Counted from the first letter of the stretch, positions 1 to 9,368 are shown. The stretch: 64,000 bases of DNA from Arthrobacter sp. DNA4 (GCF_024362385.1 NZ_CP101466.1:3224001-3288000); one strand, 5' to 3'. Notes: generated from the sequence alone by a model not told the origin. Numbers and translations: made by a program.

Positions 1-217
1 CCGGCAACGGCCGGGCCTCCAGCTCACCAATCAGGTTGCTCAGCTTCCCGGACTTCTTCCGCGACTCGATAGCCCCCTGGGACACCACAGCCACACCGGC
101 AGAGTCATAACCGCGGTACTCCAGGCGCCGCAGCCCCTCCAGGACAACATCCAACGCACTGTGACCATTAATTGCACCGTCAACCGAACGGCCTACGTAA
201 CCCACGATTCCACACAT
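1..217 (-). CDS. glmS: Glutamine-fructose-6-phosphate aminotransferase, N-terminal part (partial)
   Basis: The reverse strand starts with ATG at 217 and reads [10 protein letters not shown], the processed N-terminus of GlmS-type Ntn amidotransferases in which Cys2 is the glutaminase nucleophile. Further on, [15 protein letters not shown] matches the conserved glutaminase segment. Only about 72 codons lie in the window and the rest runs off the left edge. GlmS makes glucosamine-6-phosphate for cell-wall precursors; GlmM, encoded 2.5 kb away, uses that product. The gene is divergent from coaA. No Shine-Dalgarno precedes the ATG, but a TAGTCT box lies 7 bases upstream, which suggests a leaderless message. 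Confidence 0.95.
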   Translation of the reverse strand, partial: MCGIVGYVGRSVDGAINGHSALDVVLEGLRRLEYRGYDSAGVAVVSQGAIESRKKSGKLSNLIGELEARPLP

Positions 218-224
218 AGGCACA

Positions 225-230
225 AGACTA
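225..230 (-). promoter_or_regulatory. Candidate -10 box of a leaderless glmS transcript
   Basis: On the minus strand TAGTCT is followed by seven bases and then the glmS ATG. This spacing puts the transcription start at or next to the A of the start codon, and no ribosome-binding site is present. Leaderless mRNAs with TANNNT boxes are common in actinobacteria. I see no convincing -35 hexamer. Confidence 0.5.
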
Positions 231-352
231 TCGGCAGCGTGCCACTTGCTCTAAACCGGGAGGCCTCCGGGGGGCGCCTCGGTGACGGGTGCCGCCGCAC
301 TGAGCAGGGGCGTCATTTCGCGATGGGCCGGGAGCGGGGCAGAATCTTTAGC

Positions 353-1318
353 GTGACTTCGCAACGCAATGAAGCGAACGGGGAGGGTGCCTCGCCGTTC
401 GTGGAGCTGGACAGGCATACCTGGTCCCGCCTCGCAGCCCAGATGGAACAGCCCCTTAATGAAGAGGATGTGCTGCGCCTTCGCGGGCTCGGCGACCCCC
501 TGGACATCAACGAAGTCAGGGATGTCTACCTGCCGCTCTCACGGCTCCTGCACCTGTACGTGGAGGCTGCCGGGCAGCTGCACGCGGCCACCACCACGTT
601 CCTGGGCGAGCAGACCCAGCGCACCCCGTTCGTGATCGGCGTGGCGGGCTCTGTTGCCGTGGGCAAGTCCACCATCGCCCGCGTGCTGCGGGAGATGCTT
701 CGCCGCTGGCCGGGCACCCCCAACGTGGAGCTCATCACAACCGACGGGTTCCTCTACCCCCTGGCCGAGCTCAAGCGCCGGCAGCTGCTGGACCGGAAGG
801 GTTTTCCCGAGTCCTACGATCGCCGGGCGCTCCTGCGCTTCGTGAGTGAGATCAAGGGCGGCGCCGAGGAAGTGCGCGCGCCCTGGTACTCACACGTCAC
901 GTACGACATCGTGCCCGGCAAGGAAGTGGTGGTCCGCCGCCCGGACGTGCTGATCGTTGAGGGCCTGAACGTGCTGGCCCCTGCCCGCCCCCGGCATGAC
1001 GGACGCCAGGGCCTGGCCCTGAGCGATTTCTTTGACTTCTCCATCTACGTGGACGCCAAGACCTCCTACATCGAGGAGTGGTACGTGGACCGGTTCCGGA
1101 AGCTGCGCAGCACCGCGTTCGCGCAGCCGGAGTCCTACTTCCACCGCTACGCCACGCTGTCCGATGAGGAGGCAGAGAACACCGCCAGGGACATCTGGAA
1201 GCGGATCAACGAGCCCAACCTGGAGGAGAACGTGCTGCCCACCCGCGGCCGGGCCCAGCTGGTGCTGACCAAAGAGGCGGACCACTCCATCCGCCGCATG
1301 CTGCTCCGGAAGGTGTAG
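353..1318 (+). CDS. coaA: Type I pantothenate kinase
   Basis: CoaA phosphorylates pantothenate with ATP, the committing step of coenzyme A synthesis in the cytoplasm. The P-loop [12 protein letters not shown] is at residues 96-107, and the downstream segments [10 protein letters not shown] and VIVEGLNVL are typical of bacterial type I PanK. From the GTG at 353 the product is 321 residues, close to the usual length of about 316. An in-frame ATG at 323 (ten more residues) and longer upstream starts are possible, but the sequence before the GTG-initiated [10 protein letters not shown] is not family-like. The gene is divergent from glmS and is followed after 5 bases by a VanY-like gene. Confidence 0.93.
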   Translation: MTSQRNEANGEGASPFVELDRHTWSRLAAQMEQPLNEEDVLRLRGLGDPLDINEVRDVYLPLSRLLHLYVEAAGQLHAATTTFLGEQTQRTPFVIGVAGSVAVGKSTIARVLREMLRRWPGTPNVELITTDGFLYPLAELKRRQLLDRKGFPESYDRRALLRFVSEIKGGAEEVRAPWYSHVTYDIVPGKEVVVRRPDVLIVEGLNVLAPARPRHDGRQGLALSDFFDFSIYVDAKTSYIEEWYVDRFRKLRSTAFAQPESYFHRYATLSDEEAENTARDIWKRINEPNLEENVLPTRGRAQLVLTKEADHSIRRMLLRKV

Positions 1319-1323
1319 CACAG

Positions 1324-2181
1324 GTGTGCTACCAATGCGGTTCTTCCAGCCGGCGCAGCTTCACCCGCTTCCTCGCGGCGGGGGCCGGACTGACCGTCCT
1401 GGCTGCCTGCACACCGGAGGCACCCAAGGCGGCGCCGCCGTCGTCCTCTGTTCCTTCCCCTTCCCCCTCCCCTGCGGCCGCCACCGCGTCAGCGGGCCCG
1501 ACGGCGGAAACGGCTGCCGTGGGCCAGCCGCCTGAGGCGCCGTCCCCCACACCGTCGCCATCGGCGGCCTTGGCGCGGCAGTTTTCGCTCGATGATCCGG
1601 CGAGCCCCTGGGTCATCGTGAACAAGCACCGGCCCCTGAAACCGGCGGACTATGTGCCGGCTGACCTGGTGCGTCCCGCCGTCGCGATCTCCGCCGCGGG
1701 TGAAGCGGCGCTGCTGAACAGCACTACGGCGGCAGCGGCTGAGGCGATGTTCGCGGCGGCCGCGCGGGATGGCGTGGCAATGGTCCTGGCCAGCGGGTAC
1801 CGCTCGTACAGCACGCAGGTGACCACCTACAACGGGTACGTCGCGGCCCGGGGACAGGCCGACGCCGACACGGCCAGTGCGCGGCCCGGCCACTCGGAAC
1901 ACCAGACCGGGTGGGCGTTCGACATCGGGGACGGCGGGGGTGCCTGCAGCTTCCAGCCGTGCTTCGCGCAGCAGCCGGCGGCCACCTGGGCGAAAGCGAA
2001 CGGGCACCGGTTCGGGTTCGTGGTGCGGTACTCGTGGATGCTGCACCCCGTCACGGGGTACTACTACGAGCCGTGGCACCTGCGGTACGTGGGGGTGGAG
2101 GCAGCCACGGACATGCTGAACCGCGGCATCGGCACCCTCGAGGAATACTTCGGGCTGGAAGCGGCACCAGCGTACCTGTAA
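1324..2181 (+). CDS. VanY-type D-alanyl-D-alanine carboxypeptidase, predicted lipoprotein
   Basis: This is a 285-residue exported protein starting at GTG 1324. The N-terminus carries SSRRSFTRFL, then a hydrophobic stretch ending in the lipobox LAAC, so membrane anchoring through a lipidated Cys (possibly after Tat export) is likely. A Pro/Ser/Ala-rich linker of about 50 residues follows. The C-terminal peptidase M15 domain has the zinc-ligand motif PGHSEHQTGWAFDIG and the second motif YEPWHLRYVG. Such enzymes trim the terminal D-Ala of peptidoglycan precursors, which is a housekeeping wall function and not by itself evidence of vancomycin resistance. It starts 5 bases after coaA, so the two may be co-transcribed. 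Confidence 0.85.
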   Translation: MCYQCGSSSRRSFTRFLAAGAGLTVLAACTPEAPKAAPPSSSVPSPSPSPAAATASAGPTAETAAVGQPPEAPSPTPSPSAALARQFSLDDPASPWVIVNKHRPLKPADYVPADLVRPAVAISAAGEAALLNSTTAAAAEAMFAAAARDGVAMVLASGYRSYSTQVTTYNGYVAARGQADADTASARPGHSEHQTGWAFDIGDGGGACSFQPCFAQQPAATWAKANGHRFGFVVRYSWMLHPVTGYYYEPWHLRYVGVEAATDMLNRGIGTLEEYFGLEAAPAYL

Positions 2182-2192
2182 TCCCGGTGCGC

Positions 2193-2198
2193 TAGGTT
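2193..2198 (+). promoter_or_regulatory. Candidate -10 box of a leaderless mscL transcript
   Basis: TAGGTT is followed by seven bases and then the mscL ATG at 2206. There is no Shine-Dalgarno in this gap. This is the same arrangement seen before glmS and truA, and with a 6-base gap before glmM and the GT2 gene. Confidence 0.45.
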
Positions 2199-2205
2199 GG
2201 TTCTC

Positions 2206-2610
2206 ATGCTTAGTGGATTCAAGAACTTCATTATGAAGGGCAACGTTGTTGACCTTGCCGTGGCCGTCGTCATGGGTACCGCGTTCGGAGCGGTGGTCAC
2301 GGCGCTGGTGAACAAGGTGCTGATGCCGTTCATCTCCGGCCTGGTGGGTGCACCCAATTTCGACAGTTTTGCGAAGGTAAACCTGAACGGCAACGCCATC
2401 GAATTCGGGGTGCTGCTGACTGCAATCGTGAACTTCCTGCTGATCGCGGCGGCCATCTACTTTGTGGTGGTGATGCCGATGAACATGATGATCGAGCGCC
2501 GCAACCGTCGGCTGGGGATCAACAAGGACGTCAAGAAGGATGCTGCCGAGGACCCTCAGGTTGCGCTGCTGACCGAAATCCGGGATGCGCTGAAGGAGCG
2601 CGCGCTCTGA
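2206..2610 (+). CDS. mscL: Large-conductance mechanosensitive channel
   Basis: MscL is a homopentameric inner-membrane channel that opens under membrane tension and releases solutes during osmotic downshock. The 134-residue product begins MLSGFKNFIMKGNVVDLAVA, the conserved N-terminal amphipathic helix and first pore helix. A second hydrophobic segment (around residues 65-90) and a charged C-terminal helix follow. A TTG at 2197 would add three residues, but the ATG at 2206 gives the canonical N-terminus and fits the TAGGTT box upstream. It is convergent with glmM across a strong terminator hairpin. Confidence 0.95.
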   Translation: MLSGFKNFIMKGNVVDLAVAVVMGTAFGAVVTALVNKVLMPFISGLVGAPNFDSFAKVNLNGNAIEFGVLLTAIVNFLLIAAAIYFVVVMPMNMMIERRNRRLGINKDVKKDAAEDPQVALLTEIRDALKERAL

Positions 2611-2624
2611 GTTTTTCCAAACGC

Positions 2625-2660
2625 AAGTGGCCCGTCTCCCTGCTGGGAGGCGGGCCACTT
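2625..2660. terminator. Bidirectional terminator between mscL and glmM
   Basis: A 16-bp stem with a TGCT loop runs from AAGTGGCCCG to CGGGCCACTT with a single G-T wobble. It is followed by TTCTT on the plus strand and preceded by A-rich sequence, so it can serve both converging genes. Confidence 0.85.
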
Positions 2661-2672
2661 TTCTTGCTGTGC

Positions 2673-4034
2673 CTAGTTTGAGGCGAGTTCCAGTGCGAGT
2701 TCGGTCCGGACCACCTGGGCCAGGTGTTCGCCGATGGACTGGGCAGTCTCTTCGTCGGCGGCCTCCACCATCACGCGGACCACCGGCTCGGTGCCGGAGG
2801 GACGGAGCAGGACCCGGCCGGTGTCGCCGAGGGCGGCTTCCGCCGCGGCCACGGCCTGGGCCAGGACGTCGCTACTGCCCACGCGGCTGCGGTCGACACC
2901 CTTGACGTTGATGAGCACCTGCGGGAGCTTGGTCATCACCGTGGCGAGTTCTTTGAGCGGCTTGCCGGTCAGGGCCACCTGCGCGGCGAGCTGAAGCCCG
3001 GTGAGGAGGCCGTCGCCGGTGGTGGCGTGGTCGGAGAAGATCACGTGCCCGGACTGTTCGCCGCCCAGGTTGTAGCCGCCGTCGCGCATGCCCTCCAGGA
3101 CGTAGCGGTCCCCCACTGCGGTTTCCAGTATGGTGATGCCGGCGTCGCGGAGGGCGATCTTGAGGCCCAGGTTGCTCATGACGGTGGCCACCAGGACATC
3201 GTCCTTGAGCTTGCCGGCCTTCTTGAGCGCTACGGCGAGGATGGCCATGATCTGGTCGCCGTCCACCTCGTTGCCCTCGTGGTCAACGGCCAGGCAGCGG
3301 TCAGCGTCGCCGTCGTGCGCGATACCCAGGTCCGCTCCGTACTTGACCACGGCTTCCTTGAGGGGTCCCAGGTGGGTGGAGCCCACGCCGTCGTTGATGT
3401 TCAGGCCGTCAGGATCCGCGCCGATGACGATGAGATCGGCGCCGGCGTCCTTGAAGAGCTGCGGTGAGCAACCGCTGGCGGCACCATTGGCGCAGTCCAG
3501 CACCACGGTGAGGCCGTCCAGGCGGTGCGGAAGCGTGCGGAGCAGGTGGACGATGTAGCGGTCCTCTGCGTCGGAGAAACGCTGGATCCGGCCGACGTCG
3601 GGGCCTGTGGGGCGGACGGCTTCCTTGCTCATCTGGGCCTCGATGGCGTCCTCGACGTCGTCCGGCAGCTTCTGGCCGCCGCGGGCGAAGAACTTGATGC
3701 CGTTGTCCGGCGCCGGGTTGTGGGAGGCGGAGATCATGACGCCGAAGTCGGCGTCCAGGTCCGCGACCAGGTAGGCGGCGGCGGGGGTCGGCAGGACGCC
3801 GGCGTCATAGACGTCGATGCCTGAGCTGGAGAGCCCGGCTTCCACGGCGGCGGCGATGAATTCACCGCTGGCGCGCGGGTCCCGGGCCAGCACGGCGCGG
3901 GGCCGGGAGCCGCTGGAGTTGCGGTCGTGACCAAGCACGACGGCGGCCGCCTGGGCCAGCTGCAGGGCCAGCTCTGCTGTCAGCAGGCCATTGGCCAGCC
4001 CCCGGACACCATCAGTTCCAAATAATCTAGACAC
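2673..4034 (-). CDS. glmM: Phosphoglucosamine mutase
   Basis: GlmM converts glucosamine-6-phosphate to glucosamine-1-phosphate on the route to UDP-GlcNAc and peptidoglycan. The 453-residue length is normal. The active-site loop [13 protein letters not shown] holds the phosphorylated Ser104. The metal-binding DGDADR motif and the C-terminal phosphate-binding motif [12 protein letters not shown] are present. Translation starts at GTG 4034 (product [12 protein letters not shown]). No Shine-Dalgarno precedes it; TACACT lies six bases upstream, so the message may be leaderless. In the conserved backbone it would normally follow rpsI, but the glycosyltransferase cassette separates them here. Confidence 0.97.
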   Translation of the reverse strand: MSRLFGTDGVRGLANGLLTAELALQLAQAAAVVLGHDRNSSGSRPRAVLARDPRASGEFIAAAVEAGLSSSGIDVYDAGVLPTPAAAYLVADLDADFGVMISASHNPAPDNGIKFFARGGQKLPDDVEDAIEAQMSKEAVRPTGPDVGRIQRFSDAEDRYIVHLLRTLPHRLDGLTVVLDCANGAASGCSPQLFKDAGADLIVIGADPDGLNINDGVGSTHLGPLKEAVVKYGADLGIAHDGDADRCLAVDHEGNEVDGDQIMAILAVALKKAGKLKDDVLVATVMSNLGLKIALRDAGITILETAVGDRYVLEGMRDGGYNLGGEQSGHVIFSDHATTGDGLLTGLQLAAQVALTGKPLKELATVMTKLPQVLINVKGVDRSRVGSSDVLAQAVAAAEAALGDTGRVLLRPSGTEPVVRVMVEAADEETAQSIGEHLAQVVRTELALELASN

Positions 4035-4040
4035 CGGTCA

Positions 4041-4046
4041 AGTGTA
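4041..4046 (-). promoter_or_regulatory. Candidate -10 box of a leaderless glmM transcript
   Basis: On the minus strand TACACT is followed by TGACCG and then the GTG start of glmM, with no Shine-Dalgarno. The six-base gap fits initiation at the start codon. Confidence 0.5.
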
Positions 4047-4206
4047 GAGGATGGGTGCTGCCAAGATCTGCGTAGGCGGCGTTCCGCGGCTGGCCCTACC
4101 TGTTGAGTACCTGCTCACGGTCTGGGCAGATTACTGGGACTACTTGGTTTTTTTCCTTGCTACCTGTCTTTACTCGAAACCCTCGCCACGCCTATTTGGC
4201 GGCCCC

Positions 4207-4212
4207 TACGAT
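4207..4212 (+). promoter_or_regulatory. Candidate -10 box of the glycosyltransferase operon
   Basis: TACGAT lies six bases upstream of the ATG at 4219 and no ribosome-binding site is visible. It supports 4219 as the start and suggests a leaderless operon message. Confidence 0.4.
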
Positions 4213-4218
4213 CCATGC

Positions 4219-5463
4219 ATGACACCTAGCTATGGGGGCTTGGCGCTCGAAATTGTAGTACCGGTCTACAACGAAGAAGCGGTACTGGAACGCAGCATCA
4301 CAAGGCTCGCCGAATATCTGACGAATGAAATGCCGTCGACGTGGAAAATCACCATCGCCGATAATGCAAGCACTGACCGGACACCGGTGATTGCCGCTCG
4401 ACTTAGTGAGCACCTGCCAAACGTTGAGTATCGGCGCCTTGAGGTCAAAGGACGCGGGTACGCGCTAAGGGATGCCTGGTCTGCCTCGAATGCCAAAGTC
4501 CTGGCCTACCTGGACGTTGACCTCTCCACGGATCTGGCAGCGCTTCCACCTTTGGTGGCCCCCCTGCTGTCCGGGCATTCTGACATTTCCATCGGCACCC
4601 GTTTGGGCCAGAGTTCCCGGGTGAGCCGGGGGCCCAAGCGTGAATTCATTTCCCGGTCCTACAACTTTTTACTCCGCCGCACCATGCAAGTGAGGTTTTC
4701 CGATGCACAGTGTGGTTTCAAGGCGATCCGCGCCGACGTAGCCCAGCGGCTACTTCCCCATATTGAGGACAACGGCTGGTTTTTCGACACGGAGCTTCTG
4801 ATTATTGCTGAGCGTTCAGGCCTTCGCATTCACGAGATTCCTGTCGACTGGGTGGACGATCCGGACAGCCGGGTGGACATCAAGCAGACGGCTCTAGATG
4901 ATCTCAGAGGGATGGTGCGCGTAGCGGGATCCCTTTTCAAGGGGGTCATTCCGGTTCAAGCCATCTACGCCGAGCTTGGCCGGCGTCCCATTACGTCTGC
5001 AAGGCGGCCAAGCTTCTTTGGTCAAGTACTCCGTTTCGGGCTTGTGGGGATTGCCTCCACCGTGGCGTTCGGCGTGCTCTACCTCATCTTGCAGAGCCCA
5101 TTTGGATCCCAGGAAGCGAACTTCCTGGCCTTACTTCTGACCGCTGTTGGCAACACCGCAGCGAACCGGCGCTTTACCTTCGGGATCGTCGGGCCTTCGA
5201 GACTAGTAACCCAGCAGATTCAAGGACTGATTGTTTTCCTGCTCGCATGGGGCATCACTTCTTCGGCCTTGTTCATCCTTCATGCCGCCAAGCCGGATGC
5301 ACTCCCGAGCGTGGAACTACTGACGTTAACAGGCGCCAATGTCCTTGCGACCTTATTGCGGTTCGTCCTCCTGCGCCTGTGGGTCTTCAGGAACGGACGA
5401 AATCAGAAAATCCAGCCACGTCTTGTCGGGGCGCCTATAACGGTCGATGGACGCGTCTCATGA
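4219..5463 (+). CDS. GT2 polyprenol-phosphate sugar synthase fused to a GtrA-like membrane domain
   Basis: This 414-residue protein has two parts. Residues 10 to about 240 form a GT-A glycosyltransferase of the dolichyl-phosphate mannose synthase type: IVVPVYNEE at the start, the metal-binding YLDVDLSTD near residue 100, and SDAQCGFKAI near 160. Residues from about 270 to 400 form a GtrA-like domain with four hydrophobic segments, beginning FGQVLRFGLVG. Such proteins load a sugar onto polyprenyl phosphate and may help flip it outward. The ATG at 4219 was chosen because the upstream in-frame extension from 4051 is not family-like. Its stop overlaps the next start (ATGA), so translation is coupled. 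Base composition is visibly AT-richer than the neighbours. Confidence 0.85.
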   Translation: MTPSYGGLALEIVVPVYNEEAVLERSITRLAEYLTNEMPSTWKITIADNASTDRTPVIAARLSEHLPNVEYRRLEVKGRGYALRDAWSASNAKVLAYLDVDLSTDLAALPPLVAPLLSGHSDISIGTRLGQSSRVSRGPKREFISRSYNFLLRRTMQVRFSDAQCGFKAIRADVAQRLLPHIEDNGWFFDTELLIIAERSGLRIHEIPVDWVDDPDSRVDIKQTALDDLRGMVRVAGSLFKGVIPVQAIYAELGRRPITSARRPSFFGQVLRFGLVGIASTVAFGVLYLILQSPFGSQEANFLALLLTAVGNTAANRRFTFGIVGPSRLVTQQIQGLIVFLLAWGITSSALFILHAAKPDALPSVELLTLTGANVLATLLRFVLLRLWVFRNGRNQKIQPRLVGAPITVDGRVS

Positions 5464-7433
5464 GCCGCCTGCTAAATAGCGCCCACGTTTCCACAGCTAC
5501 CGACAGAAACAGCGGGTATATCGGTGCAAAACGCACAAGCCCGTGGGAGTGGAACCACCAACTGTTGTTCGTTTTGCACAGAATCTGGCGCGGCCCGGAC
5601 GAGACCGAGCCATGGGAGAGGCGGGCGCTTTTTGGCCTGCTAAGTGTTATTGCAGCCCTGTACCTTTGGGGGCTGGACGCGAACGGCTGGGCCAACCCCT
5701 ACTACTCGGCGGCTGCTCAAGCGGGAGCTCAGGACTGGAAGGCCTTCTTTTTCGGATCCTTCGAGTGGGGCAATCTGATAACGGTTGACAAGACCCCGTT
5801 GAGCATCTGGGTCATGGCCCTGTCAGTTCGGCTGTTCGGTCTCAGCAGCTGGAGCATCCTGGTTCCCCAAGCCCTGATGGGAGTGGTTACCAGCTACCTT
5901 TTGTACCGCTTGATGCGGCGGGGTTTCGGTCCGCGCACTTCTCTTTTTTGTGCAGCCGTCTACGCAACCACGCCTGTTGTCATGCTGATGTCAAGGTTCA
6001 ACAATCCTGAACCGTTGATGGGCTTGCTGACAGTGTCGGCAGTATCCATAACTCTGAAGGCAATGGAGTCCGCCAAGCTGCGAACATTTGCGTTGGCAGG
6101 GCTCCTCTTGGGGCTTAGTTTCATGGCTAAACAGGTTCAAGCCCTCCTAGTTTTGCCTGCGCTTGGCATTTCCATCCTTGCCTTCGGCCAAGGGCAGTTC
6201 CGGCACAGGCTTCAGCAAGGGATGGTCGCATCGGGAACCCTTCTAGCCACTTCGTTAGGGTGGCTCATTACCGTGGACCTAATTCCCGCTGCCGATCGTC
6301 CCTACATCGGTGGATCGGTAAATAACAGCGCACTCGAACTGACTATGGACTACAACGGTCTCGCACGGTTTCTTCAAATACCGCTGAATTCCCAAGGCAA
6401 CAAAGTTTCAGGTACAGCCAGCGACGCCGTGGAGTTCGTCGGGGGCCTACCTCGGCTCCTTAACGGCAACTTCGCACAGGAGATCGCCTGGTTGTTAGTA
6501 ACCGGGATCTTCGCGAGTATCGTACTTGTCGTCCTGCATCGCACTCTTAACTTGAGCCGCGGTCAGCGGAACATCGTTGCAGTTTCAATACTTTGGTTCA
6601 GCACAGCGCTTCTGGTGCTTTGCTGCATGGGCACGATGATCCATACCTATTACACGTACTCCCTGGGTGCACCTCTTGCTATGACCGTAGCCTTGGGGAT
6701 CGCGTCCCTCTGGAAACTCCGCTATAGAACGGTTCTTCGCGTCCTGGGGGCCATCTTGATTGCGTCTTCGGTGTACGTGGCTATGAGAGTGATGGAATAC
6801 AGCAATGAGTGGCCTTTGTGGCTGCGCATCGGCTTGTCTGCTCTCGGTTTAGTCGGCGCAATGCTTTGGGTTCTACAACCGACTCGTCGTCACCTCGATC
6901 TTCTTACCTCGGCCGTTCTTGCCTGTAGCCTCTTGGCCGCCCCTATAGCAACCAACATATACACGATGTCAACTCCCCAATGGGGCACCAATCCCATGTC
7001 AGGGCCAGTAAGCAATGATCCCGGCTCTTTGACAAAACTCATGGCAGCTTTGAAGAAGGGGGAGATCCGGTGGGCGCAGCAAACAGCGCTCGGAGTTACC
7101 GTTCCAGAGGTGACGGAGATGGTCAGAACCCGAACCTCAAACCAAAAATGGGGAGCCGCAACCTTCACCGCACAGAATGCTGCTCTTTACCAGCTGCAAT
7201 CCGGAAGGCCAGTAATTCCCCTGGGAGGTTGGCTCGGAAGCGATCCAGCACCAACACCGGAGCAGTTTAGGACTCTAGTGGCAGAAAATCAGATCGGGTA
7301 CTTTATTTTGTCTCAGGACTTGCTGGAGCGGGGCGGTCTAAGTACTCAAACCCAGGAAATCACAGAATGGGTTCGCCGCAACTTCACAGAAGAGGTGGTG
7401 GACGGTGTCAGCATCTACGATCTCCGGAGATGA
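5460..7433 (+). CDS. GT39-family membrane glycosyltransferase (PMT/ArnT/YkcB type)
   Basis: This is a 657-residue polytopic protein with roughly a dozen hydrophobic segments and a C-terminal extracytoplasmic domain that includes SGRPVIPLGGWLGSDPAP. The first-loop segment LDANGWANPYYSAAAQAG and the motif ITVDKTPLSIW near residues 108-118 place it with actinobacterial GT39 proteins that transfer sugars from polyprenyl-phosphate carriers to an outside acceptor. Most family members, and the paralogue encoded next door, read VDKPPL; here the first Pro is Thr112. It is translationally coupled to the GT2-GtrA gene, the presumed donor maker. The acceptor is unknown. Codon use is less GC-biased than the backbone. 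Confidence 0.85.
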   Translation: MSRLLNSAHVSTATDRNSGYIGAKRTSPWEWNHQLLFVLHRIWRGPDETEPWERRALFGLLSVIAALYLWGLDANGWANPYYSAAAQAGAQDWKAFFFGSFEWGNLITVDKTPLSIWVMALSVRLFGLSSWSILVPQALMGVVTSYLLYRLMRRGFGPRTSLFCAAVYATTPVVMLMSRFNNPEPLMGLLTVSAVSITLKAMESAKLRTFALAGLLLGLSFMAKQVQALLVLPALGISILAFGQGQFRHRLQQGMVASGTLLATSLGWLITVDLIPAADRPYIGGSVNNSALELTMDYNGLARFLQIPLNSQGNKVSGTASDAVEFVGGLPRLLNGNFAQEIAWLLVTGIFASIVLVVLHRTLNLSRGQRNIVAVSILWFSTALLVLCCMGTMIHTYYTYSLGAPLAMTVALGIASLWKLRYRTVLRVLGAILIASSVYVAMRVMEYSNEWPLWLRIGLSALGLVGAMLWVLQPTRRHLDLLTSAVLACSLLAAPIATNIYTMSTPQWGTNPMSGPVSNDPGSLTKLMAALKKGEIRWAQQTALGVTVPEVTEMVRTRTSNQKWGAATFTAQNAALYQLQSGRPVIPLGGWLGSDPAPTPEQFRTLVAENQIGYFILSQDLLERGGLSTQTQEITEWVRRNFTEEVVDGVSIYDLRR

Positions 7434-9351
7434 CAATAAGTCAGTGATCAAGTTCAAGCCTGCAGTGCCCGTTTCGAGGATTCAGGCGGCAGCCCGGCAC
7501 TTCCTGCGAGGTCGTGCTGCAGATCCCATCTGGGAGCGACCGGCGCTATTATTGATTCTCGCGGCAAATGCCCTCCTGTATTGCTGGAATTTGGGGATCA
7601 ACGGATGGGCCAATTATTTCTACAGCGCTGCAGTTCAGTCTGGCCTTCTGGACACGTCGTCCTTCTTCTTTGGATCCTCGGATTGGGGAAACTCCATAAC
7701 GGTTGATAAGCCGCCCTTGAGCCTTTGGATTATGGGACTATCTGTTCGACTATTTGGTTTCAACCCAGTGGCCATGCTGCTTCCCCAAGCGTTCATTGGC
7801 ATTGGAAGCACACTGCTTATCTATGCAATTCTCAAACGATGCGTTGCCGGGGTTGCCGCACTTTTTGGTGCAGTAGTCTTTTTCACTACGCCGATCGTGA
7901 CCCTGATGTCCCGCTACAACAATCCTGATCCGCTGATGCTGCTCTTGATGCTGGGAGCGTTATGGTGTGTGCTCCAGTCAATTGAGTCGCGGCGCGCTCT
8001 GCCTTTCGTAGCGGCTGGCATATTGCTGGGTTTGGCCTTCATGACCAAGCAACTGCAGGGAATGCTAAGCCTTCCCGGCCTGGGATTGGCTTACCTGATC
8101 TACAGCCCTCAGCCGTGGATTCGACGCATCCGCGTACTCGCCGCCGGGACGGCTGCACTGGTTCTTACTGGCGGTCTGTGGATGACAATCGTCGATTTGA
8201 TTCCCGCTGGGAGCCGTCCATATATCGGGGGCTCCCCCAACAACAGCGTTCTCGAGCTGACGCTTGGCTATAACGGACTTGACCGAATAGCCGGCAGCGG
8301 CGTTGTGCCTGATGCGATGCAAGTCCCGGACACGTATCGAACAGTCGAAAGCGATGCAGGATTGTTCCGGCTTCTCAACGCAAACTACAACCAAGAGGCC
8401 TCATGGTTGCTTTTTGCGGCACTCTCGTCCATTCTGCTAATGCCCCTCATGTGGAAGAGGATCACCAGGCGGCAGGCCGTCTCCAAAGCGTTGTTCGTGA
8501 TCTCGACGGTGTGGCTATTGACCGCATATTTTTTGCTCAGTTTCATGGGTAACCAGATACATACCTACTACACAGCCGCGGTGGCCCCACCCTTGGCGCT
8601 GACGCTGGGCCTGGTATGTGATTATGTAGTGACGAATCGTCGCTCAGCGCTAGCACGCCTTCTCGGAACCTTCATCGCGTCGATTGGGCTTTTATCATCT
8701 TGGCTTATTCTCCAAGGAACTCTAGGTTGGTAAGCCTGGATGCCGGTTGCCGTGCTTGGCACCGGACTTACTGCAATTGCTGCTTTGATTGTGCGACCAC
8801 CAACACAGGTCATTCAAGCGTTTGCTGCCGGGGTGCTCGCCACAGCAGTACTCTTCGGTCCAGTAGTGACCTCGATTCACAATGTCACTTTGAGCTTCAC
8901 AGGTTCTAATCCCCTATCGGGCTTCCCGTCGAAGAACCCTGCTGGGATAAGCCACCTTCTTGAATCGCTCAAGAATAACGAACTGCCGTGGGGCCACGAC
9001 ATCGCCTTCGGCCGCCAGCCCGATACCGCCGTTGTGAGCACACTGAGCATGAGCCGGGGATGCACCTGGGCGGCAGCGAGCTACGCTAGCCAAACTGCGG
9101 CCAGACTACAGTTGGAATCCGGTCGTCCCGTGATGCCGTTAGGAGGCTTCGCGGGCAGCGACCCGTCCCCAACATTGGAGGAGTTCAAAGCCGACGTTGC
9201 CGCTGGCAAGATTTGCTATTTTGTCCAGCAAGAGTCCTTTGTGGAGGTGCAAGCAAATGAGTCTCAATCCACTTTGATCTCAAAGTGGATTGAAGGTAAC
9301 TACCAGCCAGAAAGGCTCGATGGAACAACGGTATACCGCCTCAGAAACTAG
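7405..9351 (+). pseudogene. Second GT39-family membrane glycosyltransferase, interrupted by an in-frame TAA
   Basis: The reading frame from GTG 7405 (AGAGGTGG ribosome-binding site) runs 442 codons to TAA at 8731-8733, then continues in the same frame from 8734 to 9351. Similarity to the upstream paralogue spans the break: membrane part with NSITVDKPPLSLW (residues 97-109) and YIGGSPNNSVLELT before it, ESGRPVMPLGGFAGSDPSP and the C-terminal VYRLRN after it. Intact, it would be 648 residues, matching the 657 of its neighbour. The simplest reading is a nonsense mutation giving a protein without its extracytoplasmic domain. The ATG at 8740 has no good ribosome-binding site. It overlaps the preceding gene by 29 bases. 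A sequencing error is possible. Confidence 0.8.
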
Positions 9352-9368
9352 AACTGAGACCAAACGAT

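Noticed and set aside
1324..2181. VanY-like gene as a vancomycin resistance determinant
   Set aside because: There is no vanHAX-type neighbour and M15 carboxypeptidases are ordinary wall enzymes in actinobacteria.
4051..4218. Longer N-terminus of the GT2-GtrA protein
   Set aside because: The added 56 residues are not typical of the family and would overlap the glmM promoter area; the ATG at 4219 begins just before the glycosyltransferase domain.
8731..8733. Recoding of the TAA stops (selenocysteine, pyrrolysine or programmed read-through)
   Set aside because: TAA is not the codon used for either amino acid and no stem-loop of the right kind was seen directly after the stops; mutation or sequence error is simpler.
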